Shown in pieces: positions 48,701 through 62,700 of a stretch of 64,000 bases of DNA (position 1 is the stretch's first letter; each line of letters opens with the position of its first letter). The DNA lies in assembly GCA_029204045.2 (NCBI GenBank), contig CM055080.1, positions 7,960,902 through 8,024,901 on the forward strand, given 5' to 3'. The translations under genes and the position numbers were made by a program. The notes beneath the pieces are model-generated. The model saw only the letters and a list, made by a program, of their open reading frames with translations. It ran no database searches and was not told the origin of the DNA. The stretch comes from Tillandsia leiboldiana (Eukaryota > Streptophyta > Magnoliopsida > Poales > Bromeliaceae).

Positions 48701-51700
48701 AGTGAGGCGCGGGGGGTGAGAGAGGAAGAGAGAGAGTTAGGTGCTGGGGAGTGAGAGAGGTAGAGAGAGTGAGGCGCGGGGGAGTGGGAGATCTAGAGAG
48801 AGTTTGTGAGGGGGATTGAGAGAGAGAGAGAACTGTAGCGAGAAGAAAAGAGTTATCGAAAGAGAAAGGGTTCGGGCGGGGGAGGGTTATAAAGATGAAA
48901 ACCGGTGAATCATTTACCGATTATAAAAGCGGCGAATAGTTCACCGCTTTTAATAGCGGTGAATGGTTTACCGCTTCTAAAGACGGTAAACCATTCACCG
49001 CTTTAATGGTTTGTACCCGTATTTAAAAAATTGTGAGAATCTTTGGAAAGCGGTGAATGGTTCACCGCATATATGAATGTGGTGAACCATTTACCACTTA
49101 TGCCTATTTTTACAATTTCATTTTATAGAGGATTTTTTAAAATTATTTATAGGATTATTTATAAAAAAAAAAATTCAAAGACAATAGCCCGAGCTTTGTA
49201 TTGGAACCAATTAGAGTTTATTTCAGAGTTTTTGTCCAAACTATGTAGATATTGTGATCTTCATAATAGTTATGTTACTTCTTTTTCTTATTATTATGAT
49301 GTACTTGAATTGTGAATTTGGAAATATTGTTAGATAGTTCGGAAATGTGCTGCGATAGTTGCTTACTTAAATGGTACCACTATAGATCATTTGTCGAAAA
49401 AGGATGTGATACAGAACTTTCTGTTGAATGTATATGTGAATCTCTGGAAGACAACCTCTTACACGAGAAACCACCTGAGAGCCTAATGTATTCTCAAAAT
49501 CTTTTGCTAAATCTGACCTAATTTTCTTATTAGCTGGCCTTCCTTGAGCAATCTAAAAAAATATTATGCTTCACTTAATGAAATGTAGTTTGTGTTGGAG
49601 CTTAATGCTCTTACTTGAACTCTACTACTGTGCTTCCTTTTTATTTGTGGAGTCTGCATATACTTTAACAGTTTGACTTATTTTTGCTGACTGTATTTAC
49701 AGGGGTAGTTTTACGGTGAATTTCTCCTGTATACAGTGTCTTATTCTTTTGACTTCTTTTTCTTCGGAAAATTCTCTCCTCAGGTATTGGAGGCTGTAGG
49801 ACCTGTTATTTTTCTTTCTACAGATACAAAGAAACTAAGAAACGAGGGATTTTTAAGTCCATTTCACCCCCGTTACCCCGACATTCTAACAAACTCTGCT
49901 CACCCTATGGTATGTTTGTTTCTGAAAGTAATTTAATTGTTCTTAACCTGCTGTAATTTCTTTCTTTTTTATCAGTGCTATCATTCATCATTTCATGTTT
50001 CCGGAATCAGGTTCTCACTGCATTATTCTTTGTTTCCATCAGAGGGCTCAGGACCTGGCTAATGTTACGTCATACAGGGAGTGGGTTGTACTTGGTTATC
50101 TTGTTTGCCCTGATGAACTACTCCGTGTCACTAGTATTGACATTGCCATGGTACATCCAGTCTAATCTTTATGTTCATCATTGCTAGAAAACAAATTTTT
50201 TTGTAGTGAAAAATTTACAAATAGCGGATGGCTAAGATGTTCCGTTAACATAACCAAGTCAGATATTCTAGTATGTAAGGTCGATTATTGTGATTACATT
50301 ACATTATCATATAGAGCACATGCGATATCAAGATTTTAATTGATCTGGAGAGTTTCACAAATTGTTAACTACTAACTGATCATCAAATGGATGGTTCATT
50401 ATTGATATCTTAAGAATCATTCAAAATATGTATGAGCTATTTATGCACAAGCTACATATGCTTGTCCTTTATAAATGTGTAGCAGCTTTTGTGTCTAGAG
50501 TTCTAAATCTTGTCTTTACACTTAATATCTCTATATTATGTATCTTCATCAGAAGATTGCTATAGGCAGTCATTGCTATATTTTCGGCTACCACTTTTTG
50601 TAACGATGGATAATTTTGGCTTCTTAGATGGGCTGTTCTTTTGCTTTCAGGTTGTTCTTAAGGAGAATTTGATTCTCCCTTTATTCAGAGATGAGGTAAG
50701 GTGTCATTTCAAGGCTTACACTTGTCACTTTTTTACACATACTGATAATATTTTGTATTGGCTGTGTAGTATGTACTCCTACATGAAGAATATCAGCTTT
50801 GTGTTCTACCAAGGATTGTAGAATCAAAGAAAATGGCCAAATCTGGACGCACAAAACAAAAGGAAGCAGATTTGGAGTACAATGTTGCGAAGCAGGTCGA
50901 AAAAATGTTAAGGTATGCCCTTGTAATCTACTGATGCACAAGAAGTAAAAATTCAAACACCATTCTTTTACTTCGTATGTTTTTCATTTTGCAGTCATTT
51001 GTTCTCAGTCTATACGATACGCTAAAGTCCGTGGATTTTCCGGTTTTTTAGAGAGCCATGTCAACAATTAAAGTATCAACCAATGAGAGCTTGCAAAATG
51101 TCCTAGAAAAATATTAGACATACCCGGTGCACCGTGGACCGACTCTAAAATATGCATAAAAAAAAATATTAGACATACCCGGTGCACCGTGGATTTTCCG
51201 GTTTTTTAGAGAGCCATGTCAACAATTAAAGTATCAACCAATGAGAGCTTGCAAAATGTCCTAGAAAAATATTAGACATACCCGGTGCACCGTGGACCGA
51301 CCCTAAAATATGCATAAAAAAAAATTCCAATAATAGATAAAAATATTTAAATATTGTATATAACATATATAATGTTTATTTTCAATTCTAAGTTACTAAT
51401 CATTAGATATTCCTTCTATTATAAGCAGATTACTTGGATGGTCCACGAATGACATGGTGGACTAAATTCAAGCAATAATTACTCTCATTCCAACTAAAAG
51501 TAGTAGAGGTAAGAGAGAAATTGTTGCTTGGGCCTAATGCACCACCGCATCTTTAGACCATTTAAACTATTTTTTATTCATTTCAGTTTTCAATCTTAAC
51601 CATCTATTTATCTAAAGCATTTAAAGGCTATTTTTTTAAACAAGTGAATATTTAAAAAAAAAATAAAATGAACAAAGATAAGGTTTGTAGTCTACGGGTG

Positions 51701-53065
51701 AACTCGTGGACCGGTTCCAGATAATTTTAATATGAAGATTCTCAAATTATTAGAAGTGAAGACCCCCTCAACTATTCCCCAATTTGAAATAGATCCCTCA
51801 ATTTTAACATATTGTAATTAAAAAATTTTAATTTATTTCTAGCAAATAAAACTAAAACAATTATGATAGGATATTAAATTTAATAATTTTTTAATTAAAA
51901 TAAATAAAAAATTAATTTAAAAATTAAAAGATAAGAAGGTGTTTATAAAAAAGTTCAAGTGAGATGTAATTTCAAAATTACCTATAATTTACGTGGTTTT
52001 CATATATTTTTATTTTTAAAAAATTAAAATCTATTTTGATAGTTGTAATTTATAGTATTTTAATAATCATGTATTATATACAAATTAGAATAGTTTTTTT
52101 TTGTATGATTAATATTTTAGGCTATTTAATATTTAAATAATATATTTTAATCAACTATATATATATATATGTAGAGTTCAACTGGAATCAAGGATTTAAG
52201 TGCCGTGGCACAGGGTCGTGTCGAAAACTTGCCGGCACGGTAAGACACGGTGAGTGCCGGTCACAAAAAAATACATAGGTGTCGACACATAATGCCATGA
52301 AATATTTTCTTTAACAACAAAGTTTTTTAATTACTCATTATGTATCTTTATCAAATCTTTTTAACTTTATTAAGAAAATTATTTAGTAATTTAAAGAAAA
52401 TAGGATTTTCAGCTGTGCCATCGGCACGGGGACTGTATCGTGCCGGTATTTTGTTGGCACGATACGGTACGGTGGATACGGACCGTGGCGATGGATACTT
52501 AAATCCTTGGCTGGAATGCTATCAGTAGTAAACGGGCTCCGTTGCCATCCATTTTCTTTTGATGATGGAGCTTCCAAATCAACGATTGACACCGTTGAAC
52601 ATGATTCAGACCACTGGAAGTATTTAGAAATCAAATTTCAAATCTTTTCGACATCATTGACCTAATGATCAAAGGGGTGCAAAATTTATAGTTTTAATGG
52701 TAGATATGAGTCTTTTGCTTGTTTAACGATGTAAAGAAATATAGATTAATTGAATTTTGGTTAGAAAATTCTTTAAACTGTTTAAAACAAGATCTATACT
52801 CTCGATCTTGATTACAAGACTCCTATCATCACTTTTTGAAGGATATTCATTTTTAGCCGTTCATTTTTGTGTTCACTTGATGGGCAAGAAAAGATATCGA
52901 AAAAGCATGGAATTTAATTTTCAGATAGTTTAAATGGTTTAGATCATATTTAACGGTGCCGATCATCGTTTTGGAAGCTCCATCATCGAAAACAAATCGG
53001 TGGCAACGGAGCCCGTTTGTTATCGATAGTATTCCAGCATAGCTCTAAATATATATATATATGGA

Positions 53066-53112
<47 letters not shown>

Positions 53113-53650
53113 AGGCTCCTATACTATCTATAGTACCGGAGCTCCGGTACTATAGTCTCGTTTTCGATCTTAGGGTATTAAAATCAACAATTCACACCGT
53201 TAAATATGATCTAGGGTTTATGAAATTCTTAGAAATAAAATTTTAATTTTTTTCGACATCGTTTACTTAGTAAGTAAATCATGTTAAAATGAACGGTGTA
53301 AATTGAACAATCTTAAAATTCGAGTATATGACTTTTGAATTCAAGATTAAGAATGCCGATCTTGATTTAAACTTAAATAGATTAAAGTATTTTCTATCAA
53401 AATTTGAATAAATTTAGATTCTTCTACACCGTTAAACTACAAAATCATCATAGTAGCCATTGAACATTAACAATTTTGAAATGGTTTTATCATAAAGTAA
53501 ATTATGTCGAAAAATTATAATTTTTTTTTTCTAAAAACTTTAAATATATTAGATTAGTTTTAACGGTGTGGATCGTTGATTTGAACACCCTAAGATCGAA
53601 AACGAGACTATAGTACCGGAGCTCCAGTCCTATAGATAGTATAGGAGCCT

Positions 53651-53731
<81 letters not shown>

Positions 53732-56700
53732 GTTTTGATAATATTTAATTTTTGCTTTAATGAATTTAAAAATATTTAAAGTCGAATTATAAAAATAATT
53801 ATTATACAAGTACATAAATTATTCGCTGCAAAGTGTGGGTAGTTAGGCTAGTTTTCTAATTAAAATTGGTTATTCTTTTCATAGATCAGAAAATTGTTCT
53901 TCATTTGGGTATTGCTTGAATAAACTTTTAAGATGACTCAACAAATATTTTGCATTGTAACAGCATGAAATATCCATCATGGAATGTAATGCGGGACGGG
54001 TTTAAGGATGAACAATTTGGCGATATGTAATAAATTGGTTCGATGTAAAACCCTAATTTAGACGGTGTTAGTGCAATTAAATGAGATGATTATGATATCG
54101 AGACTTGTTTTGCAGTTCCAAAATAAAAAATATTCGAAAATTAAAATTCTTCGAACATATGAAATCTGAATTTAAATAAGAAAATGCGTTACAAAATCAT
54201 TTACTGTCGAACACTTAGGTATCGTTTGGTTTATGTATAAGTAAGAACTGCTTATTCTTTGTATAGGTACAACTTTTGGAATAAGCACGAACAAAATCAA
54301 TTTTGCGTTTGGATGAAAATTGGGTTGTTCCCGGGAATAAGTTGCTAAACTTGCATTAACATCCATTCTTTATGCAAACTAAAGTGAGCACCTTGCTCAG
54401 AGGATCAACAAGGTTCAGAGGCTCACCAAAGAGGTGTCGCGGGCAGCCGGAAACATCGCTGGAGCAACTTGGCTCAAAACCCAAGCTTATAGAGCTCGGT
54501 TTGACCGAGCCTCATCCAACAAGAGCTCAGACCTCAAACTGAGGCAAGCATTGGTTGGAGAAGTATCCCAGAGGTGGAAGGGACACAACACAACCAAAGC
54601 TCCGGCAGCCTAGCTCGGCGGATCGCCGGAGAAGGTGACAAAAGCTCACCTTGAGGTCATTAGTGGCAGGTTGGGATTTATCCCACATGGGTCGCATGCA
54701 AAGGATCTGGCGGAATACTCTAGGCATAAGAAAGCTTACCAGAGGTTGGCCGGCGCCGGAGGAGCGACGGCGGCGGCGGGCAGCGCAGCTCGGCCAAACA
54801 CACTCGAAATCTAGGGCTTCTTCCCCTGGTCTCTACACCGCACCAAATGGCCTCAAACTTCCAGGGGGTCTTCTTGAGGTCCAGCAGAGGGAGTTGGTCA
54901 ATTTGGTTCCCCTGCCGAAGCTCCGGAGGCAGCGCACAAAGATTCCGGCCAAGAACTAGGGTTCCGACGACCTTAATGCTCCCACCGGCAACCGAGGGTC
55001 CAGAGACCTTGGGGCTTCACCTGGAGGATAGGCATCGGTTGAGCCAATCGCAATCTTTGTGATAGGCACGGCTTGACTTGATCAAATCGCTATCTTCGTG
55101 ATAGGCACCGGTCCAGCCAATCGCCATCTTCGTGATAGGCACGGCTCGACTCGATCAAACTGCCATCTTCGCGATAGGCACCGGTCGAGTTAATCGCTAT
55201 CTTCGTGATAGGCACGGCTCGACTCGATCAAATCGCCATCTTCGTGATAGGCACTAGTCGAGCCATATGCTATCTTCGTAATAGGCACGGCTCGACTCGA
55301 TCAAATCGCCATCTTCGTGATAAGCACCGGTTGAGCCAATCGCCATCTTCGTGATAAGCACTGGTTGAGCCAATCGCCATCTTCGTGATAGGCACGGCTC
55401 GACTCGATCAAATCGTCATCTTCGTGATAGGCACTAGTCGAGCCATATGCTATCTTCGTGATAGGCACGGCTCGACTCGATCAAATCGCCATCTTCGTGA
55501 TAGGCACGGTTTGAGCAATATGTCGTCTTCGTGATAGGCACGGCTCGACTTGATCAAATCGCCATCTTCGTGATAGGCACTGGTCGAACCATATGCCATC
55601 TTCGTGATAGGCACGACTCGACTCGATCAAATTGCCATATTCGTGATAGGCATGGTTCGACTCAATTCGGTTTAAACCGGATTGCCAACCAAATCTAACA
55701 TGGATATAATTCGGGATAAATATAATCGAGATGAATAGTGGGCCAAACTATAACGATGAACTAAATCGGACGATGGGCCGATTTAATTTAAACAAAACCA
55801 TAAAAGGCTCAATTTGAACCGAATCATAAACCTGTTCGACTTAAAATTGAACCGTTGAAGGTCTTAAGCCGAACTGAACCGGATTACAAGCTGGTTTAAC
55901 TTAAACCGAACCGTAAAGGGTCCAATTTGAATCGAATCATAAACCGATTCAACCCTAACCGAACCACATGAGGTTTGAACCCAAACCGAACTACAAACCG
56001 GTTCGACTTAAACCAAACCATGAAGAATTCAACTTGAACTGAAGTCAGTTCAACCCAAACTGAACCACATGAGGCCCAAGCCGAGCTGCACCAAATTACA
56101 AGCCGGTTCAACCTGAACGGAATCACAGGAGAACAGAGCCAAGTCAAACCGAACTACAAGCCGGCTCGACCTAAACCGAGCCATGAAGAATACACCTTGA
56201 ACCTAAGCGGATTCAACTTAAACTGAAGTGCATGAGGTTCGAGCCAACCCGAACCACAAGCCGGTTCGACTTAAACCAAACAATAAAGGATTCAACTTGT
56301 CGGTTCAACCCAAACAGAACCATAGGAGAGGCTCAAGCTGAGCCGAACCAAATTACAAGTCGGTTCAACTTAAGCGGAATAACAGGATGATCGAGCCAAG
56401 TCGAACCGAACTACAAGCCAGTTCGACCTAAACCGAGCCACAAAGGATTTAACTTGAACCGAAGTTGGTTCTGTTGGGTTATATGTAATAAGGATCTAAA
56501 TAGGGGAAAAAACACCTAGAGGGGGGTGAATAGGTGTAAACGTATAAACACTCAAAAATCGTTGCGATAAAAACCCAATGCGGAAATAAAAATAACTCGC
56601 AAGATTTTTACGTGGAAAACTCGATCACCGGAGTAAAAAACCACGGGACCGATAACACGGCAGAAATCCACTAGAATTAAAATACGTACAAGGTGATTTA

Positions 56701-59700
56701 CCGTACACACTTACGACTCAACCTTTTCCATACGCTCCTAGAGGATCTTCTCCGCTCGCTCCGCGACGCTTCTCGAATCCACGATCTGCGCCCAACGCCG
56801 AATCCACGGCGTCCAACGTCGAATCCACGACGTCCGACCGAGTCCACGGTCTTCACCCAATAGCACCCTTCGAATCCACGAACGTGCCTCGCTCCGAATC
56901 CACGAGAGCGGTTGAACCTTGAATCCACAAGGACACGCGAATCCACGCGCCGATTTTTGGGGTAAATCGTTGTTTTTGGTGGTGATGATCCGCCGAATAC
57001 TTAGATCAAAGATAGATCGGAAATACCATCTAAGTATTCATTAGTTTGATTCAACTCAAGATGTGAGTATGAAAACCTAGAATCAAACTAATCAATATAG
57101 ATGAAGAAACATAGAGTATTCTCTAATGATTTTCTTTCTTCTCTATATGTGGATCTAGAGCCGTATGAAATAAGATATGAATATGACGGCTATTTTCCTT
57201 CTTTTTGGATTAACCCTAGAAAAAGAGTCATAGGGTCTATTTATAGGTTAGAAACCCTAGGAAGGAGATAAGAATCAAAAACCTACCATTTCTGGAAATT
57301 TTACGGACGGCGATCCGGATCGGATTAGCTGTGATCCGGATCGTCGTAACGAGTCAGGTAGTTCCAGAAAAACGAAGGTTCGGGATCCGGATCGAAGTGC
57401 TTGATCCGGATCGTTCATACAGTTCACCAAACATCAACGTTCGGGATCCGGATTGCGAAGCCTGATCCGGATCGTTCAAGGAAGATGGTAAACTCAGTGT
57501 TCGGGATCCGGATCAAGAGAGGCTACGATCCGGATTGAACTGGTGTATGAACGAACCACCTTCGGGATCCGGATTGAACAATCTGATCCGGATCCTGAAC
57601 ATGTCCCAAGTCCAGTTTTTGATTTTTATGCAATAAAAGATTCTTCCAAGTGTTTCTACACTACAAGAAGTATTCGGATCACACAAAATCTTTAGTTAAA
57701 CATACCTGATCCTTTTGAATTCTTCTTTCTTGAGATTGAGTTAAATGATCCAACTTTCTTCACCTTCAATCTTCAAGACTTGAAACTTTCACGAAACTAC
57801 GCAAACTCAAATTCCGTAACAGGTTCAACCTAAACAAAACTACAGAAGGTCCAAGCTACGCCAAACTGAACTACAAACCAGTTTGACTCGAACCAAACTA
57901 CGTGAGATCCAAATTGCAAGCCGGTTCAACCCGAACTGAACCACAAGCTGGTTCGACTTAAATCGAACCATAAAGAATTCAACTTGAGCTACAAACTGGT
58001 TCAACTCGAACTGGACCGCAGAAGGATCAAGCCAAGCCGGATCAAACAATGAGCTGATTCATCCTAAATCGAATCTGGACGAAACTATATGTCGGCTCAG
58101 CAACTTGAACTTGACCATGAACCAACTTGACCCAAAATCGAAATTAAAGAGCTCTAAACCAAACCTCAAAGAAGGCGACTCAAATCAAACTCAAACGGAT
58201 CTCAAACCAAACCACAAAGGTTTGATCCAAACTAAATGCAAAAGGGTTCCAAGTTGAGGCGAACTCTAGGGCGGCTCAATCCGAATCAAGCTCAAACGGA
58301 TCACGAACCAAACCATAAGATTACGATCCGAACCAAACTAAACAACAAAAGGGTCCAAGTTGAGCTGAACTATAAGGGTTCAAAGGTATCAAACTAAGTT
58401 TTAAAGGTTCGGCCTAAACCATGTCTCAACAGGTTTTGAACCGAAGTATAACAGTTCGACCCAAACCAAATTGAAAAGGGACAAATTGAGCAAAAGCCTG
58501 AGGCAGCTCAACCCAAATCAAATACAAAAAGTTCAAGCCAATTCAATTTGCACCCAACCTGAACAAAGGTTCAGACCGAACTTCAGGGATGATCCAAATT
58601 AAGCAAACGGGCTCCGTCCGAACTGAAGCAAATAAAGAGTTCGAACCGAGCTGACTTCAAATGAATCGGCTGAGTTAACCTAATCAACTCACAAGTCAAA
58701 GTCAAACTACCGAAAAGTTATTAAACTAAACCCAAATTCAAACGACTGAAAAGTCATTAAACTAAACCTAAAGTCAAACGACCGAAAAGTCATTAAACTA
58801 AACCCAAGTTCAAACGATTGAAAAGTCATTAAACTAAACCCAAGTTCAAACGACCGAAAAGTCATTAAACTAAACCCAAATTCAAACGACCGAAAAGTCA
58901 TTAAACTAAACTCAAGTTCAAACGATCGAAAAGTCAGTAAACTAAATCCAAGTTCAAACGACCGAAAAGTTACTAAACTAAACCCAAGTTCAAACGACCG
59001 AAAAATTATTAAACTAAACTCAAATTCAAACGACCGAAAAGTCATTAAACTAAACCCAAAATCAAACGACCGAAAAGTTATTAAACTAAACCTAAGTTCA
59101 AAGGACCGTAAAGTCGTTAAACTAAACAACCCAAATTCAAATCGACCGTCATGTCGTTAAACTGAGCATCCCAAAGTCAAACGACCGTCATGTAATTAAA
59201 CTGAGAAAGTCAAATCAAGCTGGAACTCAACCACATTCGACCGCCATGTCGTTAAACTTAGCAATCCAATTTTGAAGGACCACCAAGTTCATAAATTGGG
59301 CTTTTCACTCATGTACAGTGGGGGTATGCCCCTGCTTAATCCATGTACTTAAAAGTCATGTCAATAAAAGTTCATCTTTATACTACGGTCTCATCTTATC
59401 ATCAGCATTATTTTTGGTCTCTTAATCGAGGGTTCCTTAACACTGCCAGTGTGGAATAATTAACAGTAGATTCTTGAGTCTGCTGGAAGCCATGAACCTA
59501 CAAACTTGATTCAAATAAACACCTAAACAAACTCGATCTGTATCATGAATAACCACTCATCGCTGGTCAGTTCGTTCGTGGCGACAGGTAGCCATTTCAG
59601 CCCACGAGGTTTTCTGAGGCATATCACACACCTCTAATTCATACCCGCTGTACCGAAACATCATATTTTGGTGTTGGGATAGTCGCACGCAAAGTGTGCG

Positions 59701-62700
59701 ACGGTGGGAACCACAACTCCAAAAGCCAAAACGGTTCCCGAGATATCTATTTCAGTATCGAGACAACCTACTAAGTGGTCGCTGCCATAAAGGATGCAAA
59801 AAGCGAGGATAGACCTGCCAACAAGGCTTGACAATGACTCCGAATATAAACACCATCAATTTCGTGAAAACGAATCCAAAATCCACTTTATCGATCCAAT
59901 TTCGGCTCGATTTGTGTTCTTTGGCATCAAATCAGCCACGAGAGGTTTCGGAACCTCGGACAACAAGTTTGAACATCCAATTCTACTAAACACCATTGTC
60001 CAACACTCTCCACGACGCAAAATGCGTCAAAAAGCCCAATTAATACCTTAAGTGCTTAAAGAAACGGGTTTCGAGAGTTTTACCAAACTTCCACGGTTCG
60101 GAAGTCAACCTACAACGAAAGGGGTGCCGACGATGCTCTTCTGGTTGCAACGGACTAGCACCGAAGCCACGACGACTATTCGATAGCGAGGAACAGCCAA
60201 ACAAAGCGGATCGGGTACATTGTGGGCACGCATTGCCTTATGTTATCCGAACGGCTCCCGTAGCGTGAGCACAGCATCAGGGGTGGTGAGGAGATCACCG
60301 TGCTCCCAAGAACTCAGATCGCCGGCCACCGGATTGATAAAAAAAAACAACATAAAAAATGAATCATTAATCGAGTACTGGGTGAGTGATTGTGAAAACA
60401 ACAGATTAGGACATGATTAGCTGCAACTAAGAGGAGGGATGTGTCGAGGTCGCCGGTGGCCATGGCTGGCCGGGAGAGCAACCTCGGCCACCTATGAGGC
60501 CCAGGGAGCAACAACAGAACCAACAGCTCCATCAACAGCTTGGGGTCTGTTGGCTGGAGAGTGGACATGCCGGGGGGTGCGCACTTGCCGAGGCAACAAC
60601 GACGGAGAGGCTCGGAGATTCCAACTAGGCCGAGGTCGCCAACAATTGCAGCAACAGGGGTGGTGGCGGCTCGGGGAAGCTCCCAGCGGCTGGAGTAGGG
60701 TAGCTAGAGGTCCCTCGGATAGCGACGATGCCGGAGGTGTCGGTGGGAGCAGCAGCAACAACTCGGGAGGGAGAGAGAAAGAGAGATCCCGAGAGATCTA
60801 GAAAAAGATCGAGAGAAGGAAGGAGGCTCGGGAGGGGTACTGCTGGTCGGAGAATCGCTCGAGCACACCGGCGCTGGCGAGCGCAGGAAGAGAAGGCGAC
60901 ATCTGTAGCTAGGGAGAGAGGGAGAGATGGCGAGTTAGGGTTTGGGTTTTTATTTATTTATTTTTTTCTTTTGTTACAATTGCAACTAAATCCACAAATG
61001 TTGCTCTCTCACCCATAGGTCCCTGGCGCAGTGTATTTTGCGCATAGGCCCCTCCCGTAGTGAAATTTCAAAATTTCACACATAAAATGTCACACTTTTG
61101 CGAAAAGACTTCTCAGTTCATTCTCTCTTGATCACCAAATTTGTGCCATTTTACACAGAAATCTCAGAATTTTGTAAAATTTAAACCCACACGTCCCTCT
61201 CTAAGTCTACTTTCATATGAGTCCCTCAGCTCATCAAAACTCCAAATTTCTTACATTAAATGACAACCTTTTTGCGTGTTGCCCATTTTGTCATTTTGCA
61301 AAAAATGCAATTTAACCCCACTGATTCATAATTTCTTACTCAAAACTCAACCACAGGTGTGCTTTGCTCACAAGTTTCTCCACCTAAAAAATTGCGCAAT
61401 TTGACACATGAAATGTCGTACTTTTTGAATAAATACTCTGTTTCGATAATTTTGCACTTATACAACTTTATACTCAAAACATTAGTTTATCACACGAAAG
61501 TGCACTGAGGTCCATCATAGGACTTACAGGACTGACAGACCACGAATGCGATAGCTTTCGTTTTGTTGAAAACTGCTCTGAATTGCGTGATAATCCTCCC
61601 TCTTTAAGAAAATTACTGTTAAATATCACGAGTTCTACATTTGTTTAGTTTAGATTATTTTTTATATTGTAACATGAGAATGATCTGCCAATACTGGATG
61701 GATTTTTGTCTTTCGGTTTTCATATGTGATATGATTTTGGCTTCTGAAAAATTTATAAGTGCAATGTTATTTTTCCTCTGCGTTTTTCATTTTTGTCGAT
61801 TATTTCTAACAGCTCCCATGCAGATAAATCGATCGCAACGATTCTCGTTGCCCGATAATAAATCCAATAGTTGGAATAAAAGAAAGAAGATAAAATAGAA
61901 GAGGAATAGAAAACAGGACTCTCTTCCGCATGGAATCTCTGCGGCTAGAATCTCTCCGTACTTTGCCTCACACGAAGGAGCAGTTTGTGAGAAAATTTCT
62001 TCAAACAAAACTTTTCTTAATTCTTAAACCATTATAAATTACAATGAGGCTAATTACTCATATTTATAAAGTTCAAAACCCTAAATTTTGTAGTATGATA
62101 AGAAGAAGAAACTAAATACAACTAAAACTTTCCTGATTTACTAAATCCTATCCTAATCGTATATCAAATCTAACCATATTACTAATAAAATCCTGATCAG
62201 ATAAAATAAACAAAATATCTAATAAAAATAAATTCCTAATTAAATTCTATGATCCATTAGACTCTATTAGGTAAAGATTGTGGTAGTCAATTCTGACTTG
62301 ACTCGGACTCGAGCCCAATGAACCGTTCTCCATCAGAATGTTAGCATTTCTTCTCTGAGATCTCAAGTATTTTGATGCTTAGAGATGCCAGTTGTATATA
62401 TCCCCATCCTTTTGAATGTTTCATATACAAAGATGCTTCTACCAGCAGCGAAGCTTCCCTGTAGTATAACTTCACTAAACCCTTCTTATGGGCTGATGTG
62501 AGATCATCCAGAGTTTGTTTTTTTTTTGTCTACAACATCTTTTCCTCCTGAGTACTCGAACAATGTACTTTCTTCCCCATTCATTAAAGTAGGCTGAGCA
62601 GTGAAAAGGGTTTAAACTTTTTGTTGCCAGAACAACGGATTATAGTGTTGTTTTTTAATTCATTTTCTTCTCCCGCTGCTCGGTCAAACAATGGACTTTT

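Larger units (their letters stand above)
41973..49170 (-). mobile_element. MULE-type transposon with plant mobile domain coding, split by a copia element
   Basis: On the minus strand an N-terminal MuDR-like ORF (47821-48099) is followed, after a 4-kb copia insertion (about 43500-47600), by plant-mobile-domain coding (42894-43230) and a low-complexity tail (41973-42734). A GA-rich zone and a GGTGAA palindrome array (48540-49110) lie upstream of the N-terminal ORF and may be the terminus. The central DDE transposase is not visible, so the element is incomplete. Boundaries are approximate. Confidence 0.55.

Noticed and set aside
54651..54959. 102-codon ORF
   Set aside because: No recognisable domain, located in repeat-like intron DNA, overlapped by another frame.
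58707..59129. 140-codon repetitive protein gene
   Set aside because: Open only because the 36-bp unit is a multiple of three; no promoter, splice or homology evidence.
55031..59212. CRISPR-like repeat arrays
   Set aside because: Units are contiguous minisatellites without unique spacers of constant size, and the DNA is a plant nuclear intron.
60439..61018. ORFs of 120 and 96 codons
   Set aside because: Purine-rich, Arg/Glu/Ser-biased, open on both strands, inside a NAP1 intron, with no family recognised.
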